DNA from: Euleptes europaea
Lineage: Eukaryota; Chordata; Lepidosauria; Squamata; Sphaerodactylidae
Reading direction: 5' to 3'
Length of the DNA stretch: 64,000 bases
NCBI RefSeq assembly: GCF_029931775.1
Contig: NC_079321.1
Span: forward strand, 3,875,001 to 3,939,000
Below, piece by piece: positions 10,749 to 20,700 of the stretch (positions within the stretch are counted from its first letter, which is position 1; the number at the start of each line of letters is the position of its first letter). The position numbers and the translations under genes were made by a program. The notes under the pieces were generated by a model, which made no database searches, was not told the DNA's origin, and worked only from the letters and a program-made list of their open reading frames with translations.

Positions 10749-11030
10749 AAGTTGTTGGGGTTTTTTGCTGTCAAGTCACAGCTAACTTATAGGGACCCCG
10801 TAGGGTTTTCAAGGCAAGAGACATGCAAAGGTGGTTTGCCACTGCCTGCCTCCACATCACACCCCTGATATTCTTTACAGGTCTCCTGTCCAAATCCTTG
10901 CCAGGGTCGAGGCTGAGAGTGACTGGCCCAACGTCACCCAGCAACTTTCCATGGCAGAGTGGGGACTCGAACCCGGGTTTCCCAGATCCAGTCCAACACC
11001 TTAACCACTATACCACGCTGGCTCTCAGGC
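10749..11030 (-). repeat. tRNA-headed SINE with BovB-like tail
   Basis: On the minus strand it starts with GAGAGCCAGCGTGGTATAGT, then a B-box-like GGGTTCGAGTCCCC. It ends with GTCTCTTGCCTTGAAAACCC and a tail related to BovB (AGTTAGCTGTGACTTGACAG). The tail implies retroposition by BovB machinery (inference). Confidence 0.7.
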
Positions 11031-11198
11031 GCAGATAACGGCTCTTAAATGGATTTCAGCTAACCCGTATTGCCAGCTGGGGTCTACCGGAAGCAATATG
11101 CACAGCCAAAAGAATAAAGGAGCGCCTGGGGTTTTCTCCAGATGAAAGGGCAAAGCCCCAAGAACTATATGAGTTGTGTTCAGAATATGACATCATGT

Positions 11199-11663
11199 TA
11201 AGGTTGCCAACCTCCGGGTACTAGCTGGAGATCTCCTGCTATTACAACTGATCTCCAGCCGATAGAGATCAGTTCCCCTGCAGAAAATTGCTGCTTTGGA
11301 AGTTGGACTCTATGGCGGTTTCTCAGTGGAACAGGCTTCCTCGGGAGGTGATAAGCTCTCCTTCCCTGGAGGGTTTTAAGAAGAGGTTAGATGGCCATCT
11401 GTCAGCAATGCTGATTCTATAACCTTAGGCAGATCATGAGAGGGAGGGCATCTTGGCCATCTTCTGGCCATGGAGTAGCGGATCACTGGGTGTGTGTGGG
11501 GGGGAGGTAGTTGTGAGTTTCCTGCATTGTGCAGGGGGTTAGACTAGATGACCCTTCCAACTCTATGATTCTGTTGAAGTCCTTCCCCTCCCCAAACCCT
11601 GCCCTCCTCAGGTTGCACCCCAAAAACCTCCCACTGGTCGTGAAGAGGGACCTGGCAACCTTA
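11199..11663. mobile_element. hAT MITE carrying a CR1 insertion
   Basis: Perfect 10-bp inverted ends TAAGGTTGCC / GGCAACCTTA with target duplication CATCATGT at 11191-11198 and 11664-11671. A CR1 3' end (11319-11573) begins GTTTCTCAGTGGAACAGG, ends AACTCTATGATTCTG, and interrupts the MITE text between TGGACTCTATGGC and TGAAGTCC. The MITE is older than the CR1 copy. Confidence 0.85.
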
Positions 11664-12699
11664 CATCATGTGGACGTTCCCCTTTAATCCGGGGGCTTCC
11701 TGTGTTCTACATGGGGGGTCCCCATGTGAACTCACTCTGAAACTGCAGCATGCAAGTATTCTGTGGTCTTACCTTACAGTGATTTCTGATTATTTTTTAG
11801 AACAAAGGTATATAAATTGGGGGGGGGATAGAAGATACAAGCAATGCCTTACAGGTAAATAGATATTAGAAAATAGTGAGAAAGACTGAAAGGAGGGATT
11901 AAAAATAAATATTTTTAAACCCTCCCAATACCCTGCAAGTTTATTTCTTATCCCAGTTGTACTTTATTTTGGGGGGCAGAATGCAAAGGGAAGCGGCTCT
12001 ATAACCTTTTCCTCTTGGGAAATTGTCACCTGTATAGAAGTAAACAATGTCCCCAAAGTATAGCCACTTACCACTAACCGTCTGCTGTCCGTACACAGCA
12101 AACTGTTCACTTGGAGTTGAAAACAACAACAGCTAGGAAATCTATATATTTTGCCAAATGGAGTAGTTTTTCTACCTCAAACCCATTTAACATATTGGGG
12201 TAAAAATACCCCAGGGGTTTATTAAAGTAGTGCTTTAAAAATACTCCCCACCATCCGTTCTAGGGGGAAATGAACCAGTAAAGTAGTCCTCCCTCCCATT
12301 TTGGTGGCCTGAAATAAGCGCAATACTCCTGGGACTCCACCATTTCAAGGGCCTATCTGAGCATTAAGGAGAACGACAGTGCGATATGATGCTGACATAC
12401 TCCACTTCTAATCCCCCTGGCATCAACACGCACGGACTGGAGCAACTTGGCACAAGGCTGCTCTCTTATTCGGTCCAAAATTCCCAGTGTGATTTGAATT
12501 CAAACAAAACATTCGGCCTTCAGGGAAAGATGGTTTTAAATGACAGAATGTTTTTTGACCACAATGTTTCTGATCTTTTTCTGACCATGGGAATCTGGGA
12601 TGGAACATGGCTTGGTAACGCCTACAGAAATCTCTCTCTCTCTCTTTATTAAAACATTTAGGATACTGTCCTCTTGTTTCAGAGGGCAGGCCATGTTGG

Positions 12700-13375
12700 T
12701 CTGCAGAAGAACAGCTAGAACTGAGTCCAGTAGTACCATAGAGACCAACAATTTTTCCGGGGTATGAACTTTCAAGGGTGAAAACCAACAGTCTGACAAA
12801 GGGTGCGTTGCCTCTCAAAAGCTTATATCTTGTTTGTCTCCAAAGTGCTACTGGACTCGTATCTAACGAAGGGAATGTTGAGTCTCAAAAGCTTATACCC
12901 CGAAAATCTTGTTGGTTTCTAAGGTGCTACTGGACTCATGTCTGACGAAGGGAGAGTTGAGTCTCAAAAGCTTAAACCTTAAAAGCTTATACCCCAAAAA
13001 TCTTGTTGGTTTCTAAGGTGCTACTGGACTCGTATCTGACGAAGGGAGTGTTGAGTCTCGAAAGCTTAAACCTCAAAAGCTTATACCCCAAAAATCTTGT
13101 TGGTTTCTAAGGTGCTACTGGACTCATGTCTGACGAAGGGAGTGTTGAGTCTCAAAAGCTTAAACCCCGAAAATCTTGTTGATCTCTAAGGTGCAACTGG
13201 ACTTGTATCTGACAAAGGGAGTTTTGAGTCTCAAAAGCTTATATCCCAAAAATCTTATTGGTTTCTAAGGTGCTACTGGACTCATGTCTGATGAAGGGAG
13301 CATTGAGTCTCGAAAGCTCATACCATGAAAATCTTGTTGGTCTCTAAGGTGCTACTGGACTTGAATCTAGCTGTC
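12700..13375 (+). repeat. Tandem array of seven hammerhead-like monomers
   Basis: Monomers have cores at 12793, 12863, 12942, 13036, 13130, 13209 and 13288, so periods are 70, 79, 94, 94, 79 and 79 bp. Each unit contains a CTGACGA-like core, GGGAGTGTTGAGTCTC, CGAAAGCTT (or a variant), and the spacer CTTGTTGGTTTCTAAGGTGC then TACTGGACTC. The longer units hold an internal duplication of AAAGCTTATACCCC. The array lies in KIF16B intron 12 in antisense. Confidence 0.75.
13284..13325 (+). ncRNA. Hammerhead-like motif, last array unit
   Basis: Core CTGATGA (13288-13294), stem II GGGA / TCTC, GAAA (13312-13315), palindrome AGCT (13315-13318) and C at 13319, followed by ATACC. The unit at 13036 also keeps CTGACGA and GAAA. 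The other units have changes at the GAAA or at the first core. Confidence 0.45.
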
Positions 13376-13380
13376 CTTTA

Positions 13381-14243
13381 CTTGTAGGACTTCTGCCATT
13401 TCAAGCCACTTGAGAATCACTGGAGAAGTTTTTAAAAAAGGTTAAAGTTTTGCATACAGCAGAAGCAGCCACTGTTTCACTCAGCATGTTTGAAATAAGC
13501 ACGTTTCAGGGCCAGGGTGGTTGCCGTTCTCAAGCAGAATACACTGGAGGGTAAACGGATGGGAAGAGAATGCTGAATTGCTGCAGGAATTACAAAAAGA
13601 GCCGGGCGCCAGCTCTGGAAAGCCCAAACTTCCAGCTGTTTTATGTTGCCGAAGCCGTATTATTTTACAGCGCACGCTTAAAGTTTGCTTCTTCCCAAGA
13701 CACAGGAGTTTTAGCATGCGGCAGTAAAGTGGAGCAGACAAACGAATTGCTGCTTCCATTTCCCCCGAAGCAAGCATGCTGTACAGATGCCAATTAAAAT
13801 ACGAAACGTCAGCCAGTTCCGTATGATTGACACCTCAAAGCGGGAGCGGACCGAACAAAGAGGATCAAGTTTTAAAAAGGGAACCATTTTGAAAGATTCT
13901 TTTTTTAGCCGAGACGTACCAACAAAAACCCCCGAAACCCCCCCCCCTCAGATCACCTTACAGTGTAAAAGTTGTGCCACAGGCTTGAACGGTATGCACA
14001 CTCCAATTCCCAGTTCAATCTCTGGACAGAAATTAAGCAAATCGGTTCATTCTGCCGTGCCATCTGCCAGGCGGCTCTCGGCGCCACGCCGCACGCCAGA
14101 TTGCGCGCACTTCATTTCAAAGCGTGAAGCCGTTGTGCTATTGGCAAGGCGGGCAGCATTGAACATGCTGGCACCGGACTGGCTGCCTTTTATAAAATGC
14201 CAGCAGGACGGCGTTAAGAGGGGAGAAGGAAACAGAATAATCA
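13381..14243. other. KIF16B: Unique intron stretch, no recognised gene
   Basis: Repeat-poor, mixed-composition sequence. A chance open frame runs on the plus strand from 13787 to 14458 (223 codons), but it runs into a duplicated segment and has no recognisable domain, so I do not call a gene. This is a reasonable place to look for conserved non-coding sequence. Confidence 0.4.
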
Positions 14244-14912
14244 ATATGCCCCAAATACGAAGATGGGCTGCGATTTTGAGAGGCCTTTCAGGGAAGCACA
14301 CAGCAAGCCTGGCGACAGCTACAACACCATTCTGTGATGCAGAATACGGAGGGTTGGAAAAAATAGTTAAACCGGTGGGGGGGGGAGGGATTAGACACCT
14401 AGTTGAGTCGCACATATACCTGTACAGGCCAGATTATGCCCCTGTAATTTTAATTTAGCTGAGTCAATTATACATATTTTATTACACTGTGAATTTTATC
14501 GGGAGGTTAGGAATAATTGGTTTTTACCTGTGTTGTCTAGAAATTTTAGAAATGTTAGCCACTCGGATAATTTTATTGTTAAATTTTTATGAGAAGATAA
14601 AGATGCTTTTATCTCTTATTCAGTGGCAAAGTTCTGTTATGGAGCCAGCAAGATACGGATTTTTTAAATTTAATTTTTTTAAATTTGGGGTTTTAAAATT
14701 GTAAATTTTGTACAGATGCCTGCTGGCCAAATGATTGTAAATAAACTGAACTGAACTATGCCCCAAATACGAAGATGGGCCGCTTTCAGGAAAGCACACA
14801 GCAGGCCTGGCGACAGCTACAACACCATTCTGTGATCCAGAATACGGAGGGTTGGAAAAGAGAGTTAAACCGGGGTGGGAAGGGAGATTAGACACCTAGT
14901 TAAGTTGTGCAT
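14244..14912 (+). mobile_element. LINE 3' end flanked by a ~160-bp direct duplication
   Basis: The duplicated block runs from TATGCCCCAAATACGAAGAT to TTAGACACCTAGTT, at 14244-14413 and again at 14757-14912 with small differences. Between them (14414-14756) is a LINE C-terminus-like stretch (translated HILLHCEFYREVRNNW) and an AT-rich 3' end finishing AAATAAACTGAACTGAAC. Either a very long target duplication or a later duplication would explain this. Confidence 0.6.
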
Positions 14913-15051
14913 GCTTTGATATATCATGGGTAAGGCTGAAAAGAGACCACTGGGACCCAGGCTGGTTTCTTCCTTGCTTGTTTTTCTGACTGAAGACACA
15001 GCACAATATATTAATGCTATGCACTGAAGCAGGGACCCACAACATGAACGC

Positions 15052-15352
15052 ATGGTAAAGGCAAAGGTCCCCTGTGCAAGCACCAGGTCATTCCTGACCC
15101 ATGGGGTGATGTCACATCCCGACGTTTACTAGGCAGACTGTGTTTACGGGGTGGTTTGCCAGTGCCTTTCAGTCATCTTCCCTTTACCCCCAGCAAGCTG
15201 GGTACTCATTTTACCGACCTCGGAAGGATGGAAGGCTGAGTCAACCTTGAGCCGGCTGCCTGAAACCAACTTCCGTCGTGATCGAACTCAGGTTGTAGCA
15301 GAACTTGGACTGCAATACTGCAGCTTACCACTCTGTGCCACGGGGCTCCTTA
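15052..15352 (-). repeat. Sauria-type SINE
   Basis: Minus-strand copy. The 3' end is at 15052 (GGTAAAGGCAAAGGTCCCCT) and the head ends at 15352 (TGCCACGGGGCTCC). It directly abuts a tRNA-Ala-like SINE. Confidence 0.75.
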
Positions 15353-15566
15353 TGAACACATGAAGCTGTCTTATACTGAATCAGACCCTTGGTCAATCCA
15401 AGTCAGTATTGTCTACTCAAACTGGCAGCGGCTCTCCAGGGTCTCAGGCAGAGAGGTCTTTCACCTCACCTACTTGCCCAGCCCCTTTAACTGGAGATGT
15501 GGGGATTGAACCTGGGACCTTCTGCATGTCAAGCAGATGCTCTACCACTGAGCTACGGCCCCTTCC
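15353..15566 (-). repeat. tRNA-Ala-like SINE with CR1-like tail
   Basis: The tail ACACATGAAGCTGTCTTATA is at 15356 and the head GAGCTACGGCCCC at about 15550. Same family as 477-712. Confidence 0.75.
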
Positions 15567-15709
15567 CTAAGGTGCCCACCAACACCTTTCCTGGTGCCCA
15601 CCCAGTGTTCTTCTAGAAAGTGGGCAGGGCTTCCGATTGGCTATGTATATTAGAACTCATCCTGTTAAACAGAGCTTCTGAAGTGTTACTATGAGACAGA
15701 TCACGATGA

Positions 15710-15862
15710 GTAGAATCATAGAATCATAGAGTTGGAAGGGACCACCAGGGTCATCTAGTCCAACCCCCTGCACAATGCAGGAAATTTCAAACTACCTCCC
15801 CCCCCACACTCCTAGTGACCCCTACTCCATGCCCAGAAGATGGCCAAGGTGCCCTCTCTCTC
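15710..15862 (-). repeat. CR1 LINE 3' terminus
   Basis: Terminal ATAGAATCATAGAATCATAG repeats followed by AGTTGGAAGGGACCACCAGG and CAACCCCCTGCACAATGCAG: the classic CR1 3' end read on the minus strand. Confidence 0.85.
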
Positions 15863-15879
15863 AGACGTGTTAGTCCGTC

Positions 15880-16100
15880 ACAAACAGTAGAAAAGGGCAA
15901 GAGTCCAGTAGCATCTTAAAGACTAACAAAATTGCATGCAGGGTATGAGCTTTCATGAGCCACAGCTCACTTCTTCAGATACCAGATCTTCAGATGTATC
16001 TGAAGAAGTGACCTTTGGCTCATGAAAGCTCATACCCTACATGGACGTTTGTTAGTCTTTAAGGTGCTATTGGATTCTTGCTCTTTTCTACTGTTACTAT
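15880..16100. repeat. Head-to-head pair of hammerhead-bearing repeats
   Basis: A minus-strand copy (15942-15983) faces a plus-strand copy (15996-16036). Both keep CTGAAGA, GAAA, the AGCT palindrome and a following C. Outer flanks (AAGACTAACAAAATT and TTGTTAGTCTTTAAGG) are also inverted. The minus-strand motif is in sense with KIF16B, so it would be present in intron 12 of the pre-mRNA. Confidence 0.6.
15942..15983 (-). ncRNA. Hammerhead-like motif, sense to KIF16B intron 12
   Basis: Minus strand: GGTAT, CTGAAGA, stem II AGTGAGC-TGTG-GCTCAT, GAAA, AGCT, C, ATACC. Stem I GGUAU/AUACC is five perfect pairs and stem II is five or six pairs. All core positions of a hammerhead are present. Confidence 0.55.
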
Positions 16101-16104
16101 GAGA

Positions 16105-16265
16105 GTTATGCATAACCTCACTCCCTGACATTTTGCAGTTGGCTCCACCTCCCTCAGCGGCCATTTTATTGTTGCGCCTACCACCCCGCATCAGAATCCC
16201 AAAACTTCCCACAGGTTCCAAAAGGTTAGAGGGCCCCTGCCCTAGAGATGTTGGTTTTGCTTTAA
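16105..16265 (-). repeat. hAT-like MITE fragment
   Basis: Contains TTGGCTCCACCTCCCTCAGC, GGCCATTTTATTGTTG and CCCACAGGTTCCAAAAGG, related to the elements at 26937-27350 and 36970-37175. A related piece (AGGTGCCCACCAACACC) is near 15580-15650. Boundaries are uncertain. Confidence 0.5.
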
Positions 16266-16317
16266 CAGGTTGGGGTTATAGAAGTTCTCTAAGCCTGTGC
16301 TAATTTAACCAAAATCT

Positions 16318-16420
16318 GGTATCTGAAGAAGTGAGCTGTGATTCACGAAAGCTCATACCCTGCCAGAAATTTTGTTAATCTTTAAGGTGCTACTGGACTC
16401 TTGCTCTTTTCTACTAATTT
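16318..16420 (+). repeat. Hammerhead-bearing repeat
   Basis: GGTAT (16318-16322), CTGAAGA, stem II arms GTGAGC / ATTCAC, GAAA (16347-16350), AGCT, C, ATACC, then the family spacer CCAGAAATTTTGTTAATCTT and GGTGCTACTGGACTCTTGCT. The core is complete, and stem I is five perfect pairs. Confidence 0.6.
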
Positions 16421-16473
16421 AACCAGTTCACCATAAAAGGCAACCCATTGTTGCTAAGGCAGATGTCCAAAAG

Positions 16474-16585
16474 GGAGGAGGAGGAAGAAGAGGTGGTTTT
16501 TATATGCCGACTTTCTCTACCACTTAAGGAAGAATCAAACTGGCTAGCCTAAGGACACCCAGCTGACTTCATGTGGAGGATGGGG
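16474..16585 (-). repeat. CORE-type SINE fragment
   Basis: Minus-strand 3' portion: GGTTTTTATATGCCGACTTT, CTCTACCACTTAAGGAAG, then CACCCAGCTGACTTCATGTG. Confidence 0.75.
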
Positions 16586-17334
16586 TATGCTCAATATGTC
16601 CAAAATCTACCTAGCTTTGCAGAAAAGCATGGCTTATTTTTTAAAAACCTACTAATTCAGGGGTAGAAACCCTCCCCAAAGTTGATGATGCTCAGAAACA
16701 AAAAACAAACCCACACCAGAGTCTGGGCAACACCTGGAGTAGCAACTCAAAATACTATGCAAACACCTCTGCCAAAAGGAAGACAGAAATGAGCCAGGAG
16801 GAGGGAGAGAGGAGAAAGAGAGCCACAGGGGTGGGGGGGTGATGGCAGCAGGGGATTGGCTGTGGTGGGGAGCAAAGAGATTTTCCTTCCTTCACGAGTC
16901 CTTGTGGGTCCTCTCCTTTGCAGAACATATTTTGCAAAGGCATTTTCCTTCCTTCGTGAGTCCTTGTGGGTCTCTCCTTTGCATTTAAAATACCTGTACA
17001 CCATTCCCTTAACAAAAAATGTGCCTGAGGCCATTTTACAACATGGGAGGAGGAGGGAAACAAGCCCAGACTCGACCTGCAAAACCAAACACTCAAACAC
17101 AACCGAAAGCACTGGACGTAGCATAATGTGTTTTGCTAGTGTACGGTGTGAACCGTGTGACAGGCTGTGGTCATGCTCCGCTGCTGGCCCCCTAACCAAA
17201 ACGGGTATCGGGATCGGGGGGGGGGGGGGAGACATCCATGGGTTGCTCATTTTGCCTGTGCCACTGAAGATGCCCACATGGGCATCAGCAATGTTGCCTC
17301 CTCGGGTTCACTGGGGAGGACGCACCTTCTATCG

Positions 17335-17500
17335 AGGCTATGGCTTGGGCTGCCAGTTCAATCCCCGGCATCTCCAGTTAAAGGGACCAGGCAAGTAGGT
17401 GATGTGAGACCCTGAGAGAGCCGCAGCCAGTCTGAGTAGACAATACTGACTTTGATGGACCAAGGGTCTGGGTCAGTATAAGGCAGCTCCATGCGTTCGT
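17335..17500 (+). repeat. tRNA-Ala-like SINE, partial
   Basis: TTCAATCCCCGGCATCTCCA with GTTAAAGGGACC, then TGATGGACCAAGGGTCTGGG and AGTATAAGGCAGCTCCATGC. The head is degraded. Confidence 0.7.
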
Positions 17501-17671
17501 GCGATAGTTTAAATCAGATTTAACCAACTAGAGTTTTTAAAATTCAAGCCGTGTTGAACAAAACGATTTTGTGCTGCACCCAACTCCATTCTACACACTC
17601 AAGTTTAAAGCTCAGGAATCCACATTAAATATTCAGACATAAAAAATAGAAACATGTAAACTAAGCCTTAC

Positions 17672-17731
17672 TTTTAGAATATTTTGGGTTTCATTCCACT
17701 TATTGGTCCATTCTTTGGTAAGCTCTTGCAC
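17672..17731 (-). CDS. KIF16B: KIF16B coding exon 12 (last in window)
   Basis: A 20-codon exon encoding [20 protein letters not shown] (residues 415-434), start of the first coiled coil. The acceptor is TTTAG and the donor GTAAGG. I found no sequence in 1-17671 matching the following human exon (EQTLALRKEGIGVVLDSELP), so intron 12 runs off the window. Confidence 0.95.
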
Positions 17732-20700
17732 CTAAAGAAAAAGCAGAGCATTATTCAGAAAACAAAAAACAGAAATTTTAAGGTATCACATTTGTCTTGC
17801 ATTTTATTCTCACAACAAACCTGCAAGGGAGGTCAGACTGGTGGCTCTAGAAGTCATGACATTCTCCCAGAGGTGTTTCCCCCACTTAAGAAATTTGTTC
17901 GAGAGAATAAAGTCATTCAGTTAACAGAAAAGCTGCTTTAAAAAACCCAACAAAAACTTAAGTGTGCAAAGTAAACGGTTTCATCAGCAAAACTAATTGC
18001 TGAGTTAAATTAGGGATTGACCGCCTTAAAATTTGGTTCAGATTTCTAGGAATTAAATTTGTGGCGATTACCTTGAATCATATCATACAACATACTAACA
18101 AGGTTAACAAAAGGCAATAAAAATAATGCTTGAAATACTTCTTGTACAGGAGAAGATTTCCCAGCAGGGCAAAGGATGAGTATTACCATCTGATTATGAA
18201 TAATTTATTCTAATTAGCACCTATTTTGCAGTTTCTAATCTGAACGATAATTCACAGCAGTTCTTATCTTATTGATTTACTCCAGAATGCAAAACTATAC
18301 ATTTGGGGTTGTTGTTTTTTTAAAAAAAAAGAAACCGCCAGAGGTTTATTTATCTAGTGCAGTTATTAATTGCTTTTCAACCAACAAAACAAGACTCCAA
18401 GGAAGTCAACAATGTAAGACAAAAATACACGACATAAATATCATTAAAATAATAAACACAGTTCTAAAATATCCAGTGGCGGAACTGATTTCCCAACAAT
18501 GCCACTGTAAAAATATCCAGAATCCCCCTTAAACTAAATCAAAGGCTGTTTAGAACAGGGAGGTCTTTAAATCCATCCAGAAGGTCCCTAAGGATGGGGC
18601 GACAGCAGAGAAGGCCCTGCCTTGGGTCTAAGGTTGCCAACTGCAAGGTAGTAGCAGATCTCCTGCTAATACAACTGATCTCCAGCCGATAGAGATCAGA
18701 TCACCTGGAGAAAAATGGCCGCTTTGGCAATTGAACTCTATGGCATTGAAGTCCCTCCCCATCCCAAACCCTGCCCTCCTCAGGCTCCACCCCAAAATCT
18801 CCTGCTGGTGGTGAAGAGGGACCTGGCAACCCTGCTTGGGTCACCTAGACAAACCTCAGACAAACCCGGTTCCCTAAGTAAGGTCCCCTGCGCAAATCCC
18901 AATGCAGGTATTGGGGCTTTCGGGGCCCAGGGTTTGTAGAGCTTCAAAGGTCAAAAGCCGCACCTTGTATTGGTCCCAGGAGATGACATAACACCAGCTT
19001 AATGGGATCCCAGTGGGACATCCCCACAAAAACTCTCGCTATCACTTTTTGAACCACTGGTTCAGAACTTCCATACAGTCTTCAAGGGCAGCTCTGCACA
19101 GACTTCGCTACCCAAAGAAACTCTCACCCCGTTCCACATCCAGAGCCCCTTTTGGCAAACCATTAACTTACCCTTGCTTCGTTTTGCTGAAGTTTCTCTT
19201 CCATACTTAAAGCGGTCGGAGAATCCAGAAGCGCAATCTAGGTTTGAGAACAAAGCAAATGTTATTTATCCGCTGGCTTCACTGAACGTTTAACAAGATT
19301 ATCCTGCCCTGCTGAAATTCCTTCCAAGCTGAGGGAAAGTGCAGCTCTCCATTTCTTCAGGAAACATGTGTGCATGTGAAGCATTCTCATTTATGTTCTT
19401 CCTTCTGGGATCCATAGCATGGTGAGTCAGCGTGGCCTAGTGGTTACAGCGTTGGATTAGTATCGGGGGACCTGGTTTCGAATCCTCACTCTGCCACGGA
19501 AGCATGCTGGGTGACCTTGAGCCAGTCACACTCTCTCAGCCTAGCCTACCTCATAGGGTTGTTGTGATGAAAAAATGCAGGAGAGGAGAATTATGTAAGC
19601 CACCTCACATCCCCATTGGGGTAAAAAGTGGGGTATAAATGAAGTAAATAAAGACAGCATTCCTCCTGCATACGCCTTGGCTCTTATTATAAAGCTGGCA
19701 AAACGGACCCGTTGAGTGTTGCATTTTCTCTTTGCTGTTTCTTCCACACTCCCCAATCCCTCCTGATCATCTTCCACAAGTCCCTGACCACCTTACGGTT
19801 TTTGCCTGTCATATTCTGCCTCTCCTTCACCAAGTCGTGATGGCTACTTATTCTTGGACCTCTCCCTTGGTTACTAACTGACTTATTTCCTTCCTTAAGC
19901 CAGTGGTTAAGAGCGGTGGTTTGGAGCGGTGGACTAATCTGGAGAGCCGGGTTTGATTCCCCCACTCCTCCACATGAGCGGCGGAGGCTAATCTGGTGAA
20001 CTGGATTTGTCTCCCCACTCCTACACACGAAGCCAGCTGGGTGACCTTGGGCTAGTCACACTCTCTCAGCCCCACCTACCTCACAGGGTGTCTATTGCAG
20101 GGAGGGGAAGGAAGGTGATTGTAAGCCGGTTTGAGTCTCCCTTAAGTGGCAGAGAAAGTTGGCATATAAAAACCAACTCTTCTTCTTCTTTAAAAACAAA
20201 ACAAAAAACTTAACTGGTTCTCCTTGTCATATTATTCCTTTTCACTCTTTCTCCCTCCTACTCTTCTTTCTTGTAGGGGTCAAAAGTGAAATCTGGTGAT
20301 TGAGTGGTGAGGGAAGGCTATCTGCATATGCTAAAAGGCAAGACTTCCCCCACCCCCCGACCCAGAGAAATGAGCCATTACATCGTGAGATGTAGGAACA
20401 GACTCATAGCAGATTTCTCCCTAAAATCAACCATTCAACAGGTCCTGTGACACAAAACAGAAGGGTGAAAAGGACCATATTTTGTGCTTTCACATTACAT
20501 AAAGGACATTTATGCATGTTAATTTTTTGTTTGGTTTGGTGTACCCCCAATAACGGTTATTGGTCCTCCTTCCTGGTTCTGGTGTTGTTTATAGAAACAC
20601 AGAGCTGGAAGGGATTTCAAGGGTTACCTAGTCCAACCCCTTGCATAAGGCAGGAAATCCCCAACTTACCTCCCTCCTGCTCCCCCAGTGACCCCTGCTC

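Larger units (their letters stand above)
1..17671 (-). other. KIF16B: KIF16B intron 12 (incomplete, repeat-filled)
   Basis: At least 17.7 kb of intron with no exon I can support. Listed separately are SINEs, a BovB element split by a hAT element, a Penelope-like inverted dimer, 5S-type SINEs and hammerhead-bearing repeats. Stretches where I recognise nothing are about 1610-2540, 3160-3620, 8531-9780, 10116-10748, 11664-12690, 13381-14243 and 16590-17330. Confidence 0.85.

Noticed and set aside
11941-12129. Minus-strand open frame that looked exon-like (EQFAVYGQQTVSGK)
   Set aside because: It does not match any KIF16B segment I know, and no acceptor and donor with a fitting phase frame it.
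13787-14458. 223-codon open frame on the plus strand
   Set aside because: No recognisable domain, low-complexity proline run, overlaps a duplicated segment and the start of a LINE insert, and lies antisense in a KIF16B intron.
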